From Mortierella alpina (Eukaryota > Mortierellomycota > Mortierellomycetes > Mortierellales > Mortierellaceae): a stretch of DNA of 64,000 nucleotides. Shown here in pieces: positions 20,240-30,477 of this stretch; within the stretch, counting starts at the first letter, position 1, and every line of letters starts with the position of its first letter. The notes below the pieces were generated by a model that ran no database searches, was not told where the DNA came from, and saw only the letters and a program-made list of their open reading frames with translations. A program made the position numbers and the translations under genes. The stretch lies in the NCBI GenBank assembly GCA_029449245.1, contig JANATF010000017.1:434001-498000 (forward strand), in the 5' to 3' direction.

Positions 20240-21522
20240 ATGGCAGCCTACATTCGCACCCTGGCCCGCGTGGCCACCCGTGTCTCGCGCCCATCGGCCA
20301 CATTCGTCTCTCGCCAGGGTACCGTGTGTGCTTGCCGTGTGCTTGCTTTCAATCGCTTCGCTCGCTCAACTGGAGACATAACGCCCATGTGCACGACCCA
20401 GCAGCAACCGTGTTTTTCCACACGACGCAGCTTGGACTGAAGCAAGGGCGTCTCAATGCAGCACTCGAGCGCATACTCGCTTGAGCACTCGTCTTCCTCC
20501 TCAGGTGGTACAAAGGACTGATCAGATTCCCTATCTATGCATATTAGCCCCAGCCCTGGTTGCTCGTCAATACCACGCCTTCCGCCCAACACAGATCGGT
20601 ATGCTGTCAGTCACAAGGATATAGCAGATGCAGTTCACGAGTCGTCTTCGATCTCACACCTTATTTCTACCCATCTCTAGCATCCAAGGGAAAGAAGCAT
20701 GCGATTCTGGACGAGGACGACGAGGAACTCGAGGCAGAGCTGCAGGAACTGGAAAGAGAAAAGCGCGAGCAGGAGGCCCTTGAGCGCGGCGAGTCCACTA
20801 CCGGGGCCGCAGACTCTTCAGAAGCATCGTCAGAGTCATCATCACAATTTCAGGAGCTTTACGACCGCATTCTGGATCTGACCACCCCCTCTCGCCCGCA
20901 CCATGAGCTCCCTCGTCACTCTGCCCTCTATCATCTCACAAAGGCCGTTTCTACACCAGAGCAGGCACAGCAATTGCCTGCGTTGGTGAAGCAGTGGCGC
21001 CAGAGACAGTTGCCCATCTCGTTCTTGGTCTCGGATAAGCTTGTCCGCGCTGCCTGCAAGGCACATTCGCCCGAGACTGCTCTCGAGTTGTTGGGTGATC
21101 GTGAGGCGTTTGCCCTTTGCCCCGGTCAGTCGACGATGCGCCGTGTGGTCCGGTCGTTTGTCCAGGAGATTGAGTTGGCTGGACAAGAGACGGAGGCAGC
21201 ATTGGAGAAGCTGGATGGTGCATTCAAGACGATGGCTTTGATCCCATACTACAGCCTTGCAGCAGACGATTCCTCGGTCTATGCCAACCTGGTCAGAGGA
21301 TCATTATTGTACGGAGGCGAGGAGGGACTCAGGAGGGCATCCGTCACCATGGACGAATATCTGTTGATTGATGGTGAGAGAGAGAGCCCATTGACCCGAA
21401 GGAGGGCTGCTGAGGTGGTGGCTGCGGCTGAGAAGCTGAGCAAGGCCTACGAGGCCAAGGGCGATGCTGACAAGGCCAAGGAGCTGGAGAAGCACTTGGC
21501 CGAGTGGAGAAAGTCTCTGTAG
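20240..21522 (+). CDS. Predicted mitochondrial helical-repeat protein (PPR/TPR-like), unrecognised family
   Basis: Model: 20240-20318, 20554-20598, 20681-21522; 321 residues. All three junctions keep frame. The middle exon may instead start at 20548 (TAG acceptor 6 nt upstream), adding two residues. The N-terminus (MAAYIRTLARVATRVSRP, then VARQYHAF) is Arg/Ala/Ser-rich without acids, a strong mitochondrial targeting signal. Next comes a highly charged coiled-coil stretch (DEDDEELEAELQELEREKRE). The rest is all-helical with spaced Leu/Ala, ending KAKELEKHLAEWRKSL. This suggests an organellar helical-repeat protein acting on RNA or the mitoribosome, but I do not recognise the family. It is divergent from H2B with a 286-bp spacer. 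Confidence 0.75.
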
Positions 21523-21855
21523 ACAATAGAGGACGACGAGTATTTTATCATAGACAACGCATACATGAATATCTTTTGAAGCATTGGATCGTTTTTTTTT
21601 TGAACACTTCTTTGGTATGGCGACAATGTCTTCGTGAAATGTAGCCTGGCATTGCATTCATATCAGCTATCCGACCCGCGCTGATCAGTGATCTGATCGG
21701 CGCCATATCCAGGTTTTCAGACTCCCCTTTCACTTTATCTCGCTCATCCTCTCTCGTTCTTTTTCTCTCGTTCTTCCTCTCGTTCGCACTGCCTCGACCT
21801 CTCTCGCTTTCCTGTCGCGACACAGTTTTGCTCCCAGACACCACACCTTGCCACC
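21523..21855. other. intergenic spacer
   Basis: 3' region of the mitochondrial gene, then a CT-rich stretch (21720-21800: repeated ctctcgttct) that probably forms the promoter/leader of the next gene. No gene seen. Confidence 0.5.
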
Positions 21856-22578
21856 TTGCCACCTGCCATACCCACTCCAAAGCTAGCCATCATCAAGCGC
21901 GTAGCCTTCAACCTCAACAACAACCAGCATCATCGGAAGAGGCCCAGGATGTCGACCAGACTGCAAGGCATGGCCCAGGACGTGTCCACCACCGTGACGG
22001 ACAAGACCACCTCCATAGTCACAGCCCTCCGCAACACCTCCCTTGCCCAAAACTACATCCTCCCCATCCTGCGCCGCGCCAGGCAAGCCTACGACCGCTC
22101 TCATTGGACCTTTAAAGTCTTTGTTGCCACTGCCTTTGCCATGAGCTCAGTCCCTATACTTTGCTTCTTGGCTTTCATGACCGTTGTCACGGTCGGGTGC
22201 TTGGTCGTCGCTGCCATAGCATTCGCGATTGTTGAGGTAACAAACAAATACTTGGCCGACTTTACTGGCAAAAGCACCCGAATGCCACTCTGAGGAGCCT
22301 ATATCAACCTTTTTTGCTGACCGATGATCAAACATTTACTTCACATGCCATAAAAAAAAACTCAGGGTGGGTTCTCTTTGTTTGGCTCTGTCTTCCTGAT
22401 GCCAGCACTCGGAGTGACATTCCTGCTAGCGGGAGGCGTTGCGCTCATGTTCTCGGTCGTCTGGAGCTGTTACCGATTGACTCTGATTATCGTTGGGTTT
22501 GTCTGGGGCCCTACACAGCAACGACGAGTGAAAGACAAGACTGAACAATGGACCCAGGCCATCCCGGGCACTGAATAA
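21856..22578 (+). CDS. Small multi-span membrane protein, promethin/LDO-like (lipid-droplet organisation)
   Basis: Exons 21856-22236 and 22366-22578 give 197 residues; the junction reads FAIVE|GGFSLFG. The intron is 129 nt with GTAACA and CTCAG ends. A second possible start is the ATG at 21949 (MSTRLQGMAQ). After a soluble N-terminus with helical MAQDVSTTVTDKTTS comes a tight hydrophobic core: FKVFVATAFAMSSVPILCF, LAFMTVVTVGCLVVAAIAF, then LFGSVFLMPALGVTFLLAG and SCYRLTLIIVGFVWG, i.e. paired hairpins. Short loops and the small-residue-rich GGFSLFG/LPxLGVTFLLAGGVAL segment resemble the promethin (LDAF1) and yeast Ldo16/Ldo45 family, which works with seipin at lipid droplets. An oleaginous fungus would fit that. 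The family call is by eye only. Confidence 0.6.
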
Positions 22579-23642
22579 GGGCTAGATTCTTGTCGCCAAA
22601 ACCTCTACCTCTCTCGGCATCCTCGCGTTTCCTGGATATGTTTTTCTTGTCGTTTTTTCTCCTTTTGGTTGAGGCGAAGGAAAGGGCGCCGGATTTCGGA
22701 GCGGGCCAGCTCCTCAAGTTTCCTTTGAATGATGCGAGTCTTGCAAATAGTTCCTTCGCTTTTTTTTGCATCTATGAGCAGCAAAGAATTTCATGAAAGA
22801 TGAAAGAGTGGATGAATGGTCGACTGAGGTCGACGTTCAAAGCACAATGTGGATGCTCATCTTTTTCTCGCGTATGCAATCTTTCGATATGACTTTCGAG
22901 ACTGGGCAAGGTATGCTGTACATGGATCAGTTTCCTTACATCTCCATACCCTCAACTCTCTCTCTCTCTCTCTCTCGCTCTCGCTCTCTCAACACCCTCT
23001 GCTATATCTTTAGCTGCACGACGAATGACCACACCTTCGGATAGAATTGTCAGAAGAAGGCTGTGCTGTGGAACAAAATGTTGACCTCTCTCTTTTTTTT
23101 TCTCTCTCTCTGTTTTCAGATGTGGTCCCTCTCTGTCACTCTACATAGTTCAGCCTCTTGGAGCCAAAAATAACGTGGTGCGCTGGACTCCCTGGTTCCT
23201 TAATGTGGTACAAAGGTGGCAACCGCGGCTTTGAGGACGGTCCATGAGCAGGAGGTGGAGGAGGTAGCCACTCTTTGAAAGCAACGGGACAAAGACCAAC
23301 TCGCTTTTACGCAAGGCCGTACTGCTTTAAAAGATTCAATAGGCCAGCGGCTCTTGCACTGGAGGATAATACTTCACACATTCTTTCACTCACACTGCTC
23401 CAGAGATCATTATTTCGCAACTTGTTTCGCGAGGCAGCCCAGCATCTTTCCAGCAGCAGCATCATTCTTCTTCAGATCCTCGGTAAGGTTACACAGCATG
23501 ATCGACAGGATGCTGTAGAGATTGCAGTTGGAATTGGGAAGACTAACGTTCGACTTGACCTCTATCGTATACTGCCCATCATGGAGAACAGAGCCTCTCA
23601 GGTACTCTTTCACGACCAACAACATCTTTGACGCATTGAGCA
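22579..23642. other. 1.06-kb spacer with CT microsatellite
   Basis: No supported gene. It holds a (CT)n tract at about 22954-22990 and another T/CT-rich run at 23086-23112. The last 230 bp can be read in both directions (a minus-strand frame 23410-23640 looks protein-like but has no usable start). Confidence 0.45.
22954..22990. repeat. (CT)n microsatellite
   Basis: A run of alternating C/T interrupted by two CTCG units. Non-coding. Confidence 0.85.
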
Positions 23643-26600
23643 ATGGATAGCACTGAGAGCGGTCAGATACCTGAGGCAGGAAGCTCTGGTGGTGCATCTG
23701 AAAGCGACCAAGGTTTGGAACGGTACCAATCAAGTGACAATGGTTCATCGAGAGGCAGCAATAGTAGCAACGATGGTGAAAGTAGGATGGACGATTCTGA
23801 CGATTCTGACGATTCTGACGACTCTGACGATGAGGACCAGGATGAAACAAGCGACGAGGAAAAAGGCGAGGCGGAACCATCCTTTTCAAGACGCGACAAA
23901 GGCAAAGGTCGCTATGTCTCCCCTCCCATTGACCGCGATGAAGCCCTTGCTCGAGAGATCCAAGCAGCCGAGTATAGCCGCATGGATGGCCCGCTGAGCA
24001 ACCCCTCATCATCGACTTCTGCACCACCCACTATGGAACCTCGTCCAAGTCGATTCGCGCCTTACACATCCCGAGAGGTGGCAAACATTACCTCTCGACT
24101 ACTGCGCAGGACGCGTCGCGAGCAAGCTACGAGCCCCGATTCAATCAAAACATACACTCCATTTCCGTGGGCTGCTTCCGCAGCTGCGCGTGGGCCACTT
24201 GCACATAAGCGGGACATGGAGGCTATTCTGGCTATCACAGATGCTTTCCTCGAGAGACGGCCGCAAGTCGACCTCTTTTCGGCGACTGCAGATAACGTGG
24301 CCTATTTGAGGAACCTTCACGCCATCATATCCATAGCCATTGACATCTACAGAAGAGCAGTGCCAGAGTCCTCACGTATGGGCATGACTGTCCTGGATCG
24401 GCTGATGTCTCCGGCCACAAATACCAGAGGCGATACGGCTGCTGAGGTGTCAGGCAGCTTTAGCACAAGACCGCTCGCTCGCATGCGCTCGCCTGTATCG
24501 ACTACCACGGTGGCATCCGGATCGAGGGGTAGAGTCCAAGGCCCAGTGATCACGGGTCCTGTGCTCATAAATGAACCAGTGCAGGCTCCAAGATATGCAA
24601 CCACCGTGTGGCTCTCCCCCGAGGAACAACGACCATCTCTCGCAGCAGCAGCACCACCAGAACAACAACAACAGCCACTTCAGGAACAAGGTGGTCCTCA
24701 GTATGAATCACCCGTTCATATACCCGTCGCACATCTCCTTGCACCCACGCCGAGCAATCCGCTACGTACACTTCGCTGGGACATGCGGCAGGACGACTGG
24801 GCGTATGGGACAGCCAGCATTCAAGAGGCGCGCGGGTTATCTAGGATCACACGCCATATGCAAGCGTATCTCGATAAAAGGCATGGTCCCGCTCCCGTTC
24901 CACATCCAGTAGAGGGATTCATATCGCGAATGCGAAGATTGAGATCTCCTCGGCGGTATCCGCACCCGGTGTGCCCCGTTCCCCCCAGCGCCAGGACCCA
25001 AAGCCCTCCTGCTTCTCCGAGGCCAGTACAGCCGACCGATCCGACGGTGGTCTCCACTTCATCGGCTAGGAGATCTTCTTGTTCAGAACTTGTCGATCCA
25101 ACGCCTTCGTTCATCCACGGATCATCACGCCAGTGGTCTCCTGAACCTGAACATCCGGTGGGGCCTTCCTCCTCATACAACCTAAGATTCTCAGCTGAAT
25201 GGCAAGCACGGCCTACAAATTCTACATCATCCTCGATCCTGGGATCCTCAGCTCAGTCTCAGTGGTATCCGGATCCCACAAGTCTAGGCTCGAATCCATA
25301 CCCTACCCAGCGATCCTCAATTCACGAGTATTCAGAGAGTCTACGATCCCCAGCCCAGCAGTATGCAGAGCCTACGTACACATCATCGTCGATCCAGGCA
25401 TCATCAGCACAGTCAACTCAGAGATACCCGGAGCGTACACGCCAGACCCTGCATCCGTACAGTCTCTATCGATCCTCAGCTCAAGGAGGTTCAAGACCTG
25501 TCCATCCATCGGTATCGCGGCGGTCCGAGGGTCTAGAAGCTTTCTATCAGCGGAATCGAGAGTCCCCATCTTGGGCGTCCTCTTCGTCCTCTTCTTCGAC
25601 CCGAAGATCCTCAGTCCCGTGGTATGCTCATCCGTTGTATGCTCATAACCCAGCTTCCGACGGTGACTCGACTGCTCAGGCATCGTTCATTGGAGAATCA
25701 TCGTCCACTCTGTGGCATTCGGGAGGTCAGCAGTCGGGGAGGCAAGATAATGAAGAGTCGGCTCTTACTCTTCCAGAAGATTCCTTTTCAACGTCATGGC
25801 ATTCAGGAGACCCAACGCTGGGAGCTCTGTTGTATGGTACTGAGCCAGTTTCGCAACGGGTCTATTCGCAACAAGGAGCTCATGATGACAACTTTAGAGC
25901 ATACAACTTTCCTGTGGGCAACGAGGAAGCAAGGTCGCTTCTTGATGATGACGCTGGAATAGAAGAGGGTGTGAGAAGCCACGTGGAGATCTATGTGCAG
26001 GATGATCATGACCAGGACCAAGATCATCAAGACCAAGACCATGAGCAAAATCCTGAGTTCTTAAACCTTGGTGGCTCTGCGTCTTCTCAAGAACTGCCGA
26101 GTGAGTATGGGACATCTCCAGAGGGGTTCCGCGAGTCTGACGCTGATACATCCGGACTACAGAGGGAACCAGCTTTCGACACTCCAGGAATATTGGGCGA
26201 GACTGAATGTGAGGGTCCTGAACAGCAGCAGATTTATTCCGAAGATGCAGCACCAGTATCAGGAGCAGCAACAACAACAGCTACAGCAACGGCTACAGCA
26301 GTAAACGATCAATTTACAACTCCCAGCAGTTCGCCGTCTTTGGCTCAAGAGCTCACCTTCCGTGTTTCAAGCGGCAGGAACTCTTGCGGTTCTCAGGAGG
26401 AAGAGGAAGGTGAAGGGCATGCGGCAACGCCTTTGATCTACTTGTTCGACTCTGGTGCAGAGAGTTCAGGTCCACCACCAGATCAACACCCACAAGCGCA
26501 ATCTTTCACCACTCACAGTGTCTCCTTTACTGGAGTCGATGACAACGATGCCATTGCCAGCAGCACGCACAGTCTCCTCCAGGTCACCAATGGTACCACA

Positions 26601-27458
26601 GCACACCAACCACTGCTCGAGTTGGGCGTCTCTTCTGATCACACGTTCACTACCACAACAACAGAGACATGCAGCCGAGACTACTACCCTGATTCGCCTT
26701 ACAGCCCGGACTTTTCTTCCCCTTCACCACCGCCACCGCAACGCTCACGGTTGCCTCACCCGCGTGCACAACAGCGGTGGAATGCTCAGAGGATCAGGGC
26801 ATTAGGCGACGACTTGGACGGTCACCTTGCATCCGGAGAGACTTCCTCCAGCGACAGCGCAAGCAGTCGTAAGAGGAAGCGTACAGTGACTCCAGGGCAA
26901 ATGTCAACCAGACGGAAGCGTGTGCAGGAGAGCGAGGACGATGAACCTAGTCCAGCACCGGCACAGAGGGGTGGAAGTACAGAGATCATTGTGTCGACAG
27001 AAGTAGCGCCGATGGAGGGGAGCAGCCGTACAGCTCAGTCTACGTTGATGTCTGCTGTAGCGGAAGGTAGTGGGAGTGATTATGGCAGTCAGGATGCAGT
27101 GACAACTATACCAACGCTGGCGATAAGAGCATCCTCGCCATGGACGAGAGCATCGCCGCCAGCGATAAGGACAGCTACACCACCACCGGTACCTGCCGTT
27201 GGGTATTCTACAGCTGCATTAAGTGAGCCACGACCTCTTGTATCTGTGGTTGTGGCAGGTGCGGGACCTAGGAGAAGTCTTCGGATCAGGGCACGGGAAG
27301 CTGCACGAGCACAGCAACAGCAGAGCGCACAGGCGGTTGCTGACAACGGGAATATTACTAGAAGCAGCAGCAGCACCGGCAGGAGAGGTCAGAAGAGAGG
27401 AGGAGCATCCATAACGAGGACAACCACCAAGCGCGGCAAGCGTGAGAGAGAACCTTGA
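23643..27458 (+). CDS. Large disordered protein, unknown function
   Basis: One uninterrupted frame of 1,271 residues. I recognise no folded domain in most of it. Visible features: a D-S-D repeat (DDSDDSDDSDDSDD) from a 9-nt microsatellite near 23791-23840; a possibly folded helical segment at about 135-260 (REVANITSRLLRRTRR, then RNLHAIISIAIDIYRRAV); a Ser/Tyr/Pro-rich stretch (about 490-670) with imperfect repeats of the form SSSI-x-x-SSAQS-x-x-YP; acidic His/Asp/Gln runs (QDDHDQDQDHQDQDH); basic nuclear-localisation motifs SSRKRKRTVTPG and STRRKRVQESEDDE near 1080-1100; and an Arg-rich end. This suggests a nuclear, phosphorylatable scaffold. The length of the open frame is the main evidence that it is a gene; the start could lie in an upstream exon. 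Confidence 0.65.
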   Translation: MDSTESGQIPEAGSSGGASESDQGLERYQSSDNGSSRGSNSSNDGESRMDDSDDSDDSDDSDDEDQDETSDEEKGEAEPSFSRRDKGKGRYVSPPIDRDEALAREIQAAEYSRMDGPLSNPSSSTSAPPTMEPRPSRFAPYTSREVANITSRLLRRTRREQATSPDSIKTYTPFPWAASAAARGPLAHKRDMEAILAITDAFLERRPQVDLFSATADNVAYLRNLHAIISIAIDIYRRAVPESSRMGMTVLDRLMSPATNTRGDTAAEVSGSFSTRPLARMRSPVSTTTVASGSRGRVQGPVITGPVLINEPVQAPRYATTVWLSPEEQRPSLAAAAPPEQQQQPLQEQGGPQYESPVHIPVAHLLAPTPSNPLRTLRWDMRQDDWAYGTASIQEARGLSRITRHMQAYLDKRHGPAPVPHPVEGFISRMRRLRSPRRYPHPVCPVPPSARTQSPPASPRPVQPTDPTVVSTSSARRSSCSELVDPTPSFIHGSSRQWSPEPEHPVGPSSSYNLRFSAEWQARPTNSTSSSILGSSAQSQWYPDPTSLGSNPYPTQRSSIHEYSESLRSPAQQYAEPTYTSSSIQASSAQSTQRYPERTRQTLHPYSLYRSSAQGGSRPVHPSVSRRSEGLEAFYQRNRESPSWASSSSSSSTRRSSVPWYAHPLYAHNPASDGDSTAQASFIGESSSTLWHSGGQQSGRQDNEESALTLPEDSFSTSWHSGDPTLGALLYGTEPVSQRVYSQQGAHDDNFRAYNFPVGNEEARSLLDDDAGIEEGVRSHVEIYVQDDHDQDQDHQDQDHEQNPEFLNLGGSASSQELPSEYGTSPEGFRESDADTSGLQREPAFDTPGILGETECEGPEQQQIYSEDAAPVSGAATTTATATATAVNDQFTTPSSSPSLAQELTFRVSSGRNSCGSQEEEEGEGHAATPLIYLFDSGAESSGPPPDQHPQAQSFTTHSVSFTGVDDNDAIASSTHSLLQVTNGTTAHQPLLELGVSSDHTFTTTTTETCSRDYYPDSPYSPDFSSPSPPPPQRSRLPHPRAQQRWNAQRIRALGDDLDGHLASGETSSSDSASSRKRKRTVTPGQMSTRRKRVQESEDDEPSPAPAQRGGSTEIIVSTEVAPMEGSSRTAQSTLMSAVAEGSGSDYGSQDAVTTIPTLAIRASSPWTRASPPAIRTATPPPVPAVGYSTAALSEPRPLVSVVVAGAGPRRSLRIRAREAARAQQQQSAQAVADNGNITRSSSSTGRRGQKRGGASITRTTTKRGKREREP
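23791..23840 (+). repeat. 9-nt microsatellite coding Asp-Ser-Asp
   Basis: Units gacgattct repeat in tandem with one gacgactct variant, giving the acidic serine run near the N-terminus of the disordered protein. A potential CK2 substrate region (inference). Confidence 0.8.
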
Positions 27459-27700
27459 GCAAGATTGATGCTCTATGATGCCCCTCTGTGATGGCTTAGC
27501 CATTTCAACACTTGGCCGTAAGTCTCCTTGAACACCCGTCAACAAAAAAAGAAAAATAAAGCGCCGACTTGGACTGACTGACTGCTTGTGGCCACACTTT
27601 TGACCGGACTCTTTATTGGCTTTTGTTGATCCGAGCACCATTCGCATCGTTTTCCCTTGCATCCCTCCCACACCGCCCCCCCATCGCACTCACTCTCGAG

Positions 27701-28003
27701 ATGTCCTTCTTTGCCTCGTTGACCCGGTCCATGGCCCCGCGCCTGACCGCCTCCCCTCTGCTCTCGCGCCCCAGCGCAGCGCTGTCGGTCATGATCCGCA
27801 CACCACAGCAGCTGCTTTCTTCCAACAGCAATGCTGCTGTCAGCCCTGCATCCGCCATGTCGTCTCAGCTGGGTGCCACCCGTGGCATGAAGGTCCGCGC
27901 ATCCGTGAAGAAGATCTGCGAGGGATGCTCCTCCGTCAAGCGTCGCGGAAAGGTGTTTATTATCTGCAGCAAGAACCAGAAGCACAAGCAGCGCCAGGGC
28001 TAA
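27701..28003 (+). CDS. Mitochondrial large-subunit ribosomal protein bL36m
   Basis: 100 residues, single exon, ATG at 27701 ([15 protein letters not shown]). The frame is open further upstream but has no ATG there. The first 60 or so residues are Ser/Ala/Arg-rich without acids, a mitochondrial presequence. The C-terminal 38 residues are a complete bL36: [30 protein letters not shown] and QKHKQRQG. The C-x2-C-x12-C-x4-H zinc ribbon (CEGC...C...H) is intact. bL36 packs on 23S-type rRNA in the large subunit. Length and layout match yeast RTC6/MRPL36-type proteins. Confidence 0.95.
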   Translation: MSFFASLTRSMAPRLTASPLLSRPSAALSVMIRTPQQLLSSNSNAAVSPASAMSSQLGATRGMKVRASVKKICEGCSSVKRRGKVFIICSKNQKHKQRQG

Positions 28004-28732
28004 ACTCCCTCTCTCATGCAGGAAGCTCGATCACTACGACTACTACTACCACTACCACTACAGCAACAACAACAGAGGACGATTCGTGGAGGGTAAGCCA
28101 GGAGGAAATATAGCTTTGCGGACTTGGATGAAGAATTGCTGGATGGAGAAAAGTGCAAAAGCATAAGCTGACATCGGATCTCTTTCAATTTGATCTATTA
28201 GGCACCTTTGAGATCTCTACAGGAAAATCATTGTGCAACAAAGCGCTATCAGAACAAACCATATGGGGATTCAACAGTTCATCAACGAGTCTTCAACATC
28301 ATGTATCATACAACAAACGAATAGAACAAAAAAAAAAACTACATCTACCATCAAAAGGCGGACACTTTTTTTTTGATGTTGCAAGCTGCAAAGGATAACC
28401 AGTTCTGGATTGGATCGAAAGGGCGAATGGCTCCTAAGAAGCACAGCGGATCTGTGAGCGGAAACATGCCATGTACAAGGGAAACGGCCATTGTGTGTCG
28501 AGAAAAGAGAGATGCCAAGGTTTTATTATTTACAAGGATACGCTAGATGGAATGGTAACAAGATGAAAAGGAGATTTGTTCAAGGTCAAGGGAAGAAGTG
28601 GTAATGATGGCAACGAAAGAATATCACCGGATCGAGAGGCTCCAACGCCAAGAAGAAGAAGACGCAAATGAAAATAAGAGGAAGAGGAAGAAAAGAGACT
28701 GAAAGGGTGAGATGATCGTTGACGTGCACTGT
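28004..28732. other. intergenic spacer between convergent genes
   Basis: Contains a short triplet run (ctactacta/ccactacca near 28036-28062) just after the bL36m stop, probably 3' UTR, and A-runs at 28330-28338. No gene seen. Confidence 0.5.
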
Positions 28733-29484
28733 TTATCTGCGGGCATGCTCCGTGGGTACGCTGACCACAATATCCTCCAAATCAACCTCCCGTCCTTCCT
28801 CATCTCGACGCTTCGTTTCCTCTGCCACCTCCTGCGCATGGTCATTGGCCTCGTCCCGCTCCATAAAGACCTCTTTGACCATGTCCAGATAGTTCTTCGT
28901 CGGTGGCTGCGACCACTTCTTTTCCAGAGCTTTGGCCATCTCGCCCAGGTTGACTCCATTCTTGGCATACATCCGGTACAAGGGCTCGACCTCTGCATCG
29001 TACTTGGCCTGCTCGGGTCGAATCTCCAGACGGTACCGCTCCAAGGTTGGGTCGGAGCGGTAAAAGGACTGGTAGTACTGAACCCAGGTCAGGTCGGGGT
29101 TCGGGTAAGGGAACAGATCAAAGACGAGGTCGACCTTGGGAGCGAGTGGGTCGTCTGCAGGTCGGTCATAGAACAAGACGGCTTGGACGGTTTTGGAAGC
29201 GCCGACGGTGCGAAACCATTCTAGAATTTCGGCCTTGGTGCCGAGAAAGACAAAGGTCGAGGTGTGGCCGAGAGAGAGAGAGATCTTTGCACCGAGCATG
29301 GGTGGGGTGATGACTCTCTTGTCCCCAGGGATATCATCTTTATAAAAACGGAAGAAAGAAGGTGTGAGTGTACTGTGTATTCTATTCCCACGGGAGGTGT
29401 CTGTAGAATATAGAATAAAGAGTGGTACAAAGTTGGCTTTCTTTCATTCTTACTCATTGCATAGCCGTACTTGAAGGAGGTCAT
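28733..29484 (-). CDS. Unrecognised conserved-looking protein, 211 residues
   Basis: Exon 1 is complement 29454-29484 (MTSFKYGYAM plus one base) and exon 2 is complement 28733-29337. The 116-nt intron starts GTAAGA and ends ATAAAG; the joined frame reads MTSFKYGYAMNDIPGDKRVI. The protein is mixed alpha/beta at first (ISLSLGHTSTFVFLGTKAEI, then VQAVLFYDRP and VDLVFDLFPYPNPDL), then helical and strongly charged (ERDEANDHAQEVAEETKRRD). There is no signal peptide, membrane segment or catalytic motif I can name. It shares the roughly 1-kb upstream region with U1-C, transcribed divergently. I do not recognise the family and assign no function. Confidence 0.72.
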
Positions 29485-30477
29485 GGTGAAAGTGAATCCA
29501 GGAGCTTGGATCAGAATGAAGCTTGAGAGGAGGTTGTTTTGTTGTTGCTGTGAAGGAAGAAGGAGCCAGGCAGACGAGAGCAGGGCAGTGTGGTGGTAGA
29601 AGTGGGTTGACAGCGGAGAAAAAAGAAAGCACAACGTGGAGAGTGCGGACACTCTTTTGATGGAAAAAAGAGAGGGGTGTGAGCAAGGGCAGCGAGGACA
29701 CAGGCTTCCAGCCAATCGCAGGCCACGCTCCCCTCAAGTCGACACACGACAAGGCCCAATGGCCGCTAGTCTGCAACACGGTGTTGGATGCTCGGTAGGG
29801 GTAGAGAGGAGAGAGAGAGAGAGAGGGAGGTTCGGAACAATGACCTGTTCTGGACAGCTGTCCGAGGCAGTTATCAACAAAGAGCTCCTTTGACAATCGT
29901 CATACAGGCGCATGCTCGGTACTTGTGCAGATATAGTGATATAGTGCAAGGATCGACAGTAGAATGAATCAACTTTATTTCTTGAACCTAAGATCACCCA
30001 CCCTACACAGCAGACTAATAAGCAGCCAGCTGCGCGATGTTACGAAGTTGAACACTCTCGCGAATACACACGTTCCTCACTGGCGCTGGTGTAGAGAAGC
30101 GCAGTGTGCCACTGTATAGTGTTCCTCACTTGGGCGGCGCAGGCGTTAACAATCGCGGAGCGCTGTGATGTATTTCTGCTCAAGCACGTTAGTTAGCAGG
30201 CTTTTCAGCCTGGCGACGCGCTTTCTAATGGTTGTAGGAAGTCAAACTGCGTGCCATTGTTATGGTTTTTCGCTGTAAGGAAAAGACCTTGTATCGTGAG
30301 CGAAATTCGCGATCATCCAGCCAAATTGACAACGTGATTTACAAAGCCTGACCGTGGCTTGGCCCCTGCCAGCCAAAGGGCTTGAGATCTCTCTGGCAAT
30401 CAACTTCTTCGACACCCTTTGAGCATTTCATCTGTCTGTCCATTGTCCGTCCGTCGCCCAGTCCTCGACAGTCCACC
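29485..30477. other. divergent intergenic region with (GA)n tract
   Basis: Between the 211-residue gene (-) and U1-C (+). It contains a GA-rich microsatellite at about 29803-29828. I looked for tRNA- or snRNA-like folds in 29990-30360 and saw none I could defend. Confidence 0.45.
29803..29828. repeat. (GA)n microsatellite
   Basis: Alternating G/A run (agaggagagagagagagaga and on), non-coding. Confidence 0.8.

Noticed and set aside
22595-22796. Hydrophobic small frame (MSPKPLPLSASSRFLDMFFL)
   Set aside because: Follows directly after the promethin-like gene stop and is most simply its 3' UTR.
23275-23631. Plus-strand 118-residue frame just upstream of the disordered-protein gene
   Set aside because: Compositionally plain, no family, and mirrored by the antisense frame; may be leader sequence.
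23410-24027. Minus-strand frame with a protein-like C-terminal part (SKMLLVVKEYLRGSVLHDGQ and on) ending at 23410
   Set aside because: Its first two thirds overlap the N-terminus of the 1,271-residue gene and look like a shadow; the protein-like last 75 residues have no clear acceptor or partner exon. It could be a remnant exon, but I cannot support a gene.
29990-30400. Possible structured RNA in the GC-mixed stretch upstream of U1-C
   Set aside because: I looked for tRNA cloverleaf arms and box motifs (GTTCRANNC, box C/D) and found no complete set.
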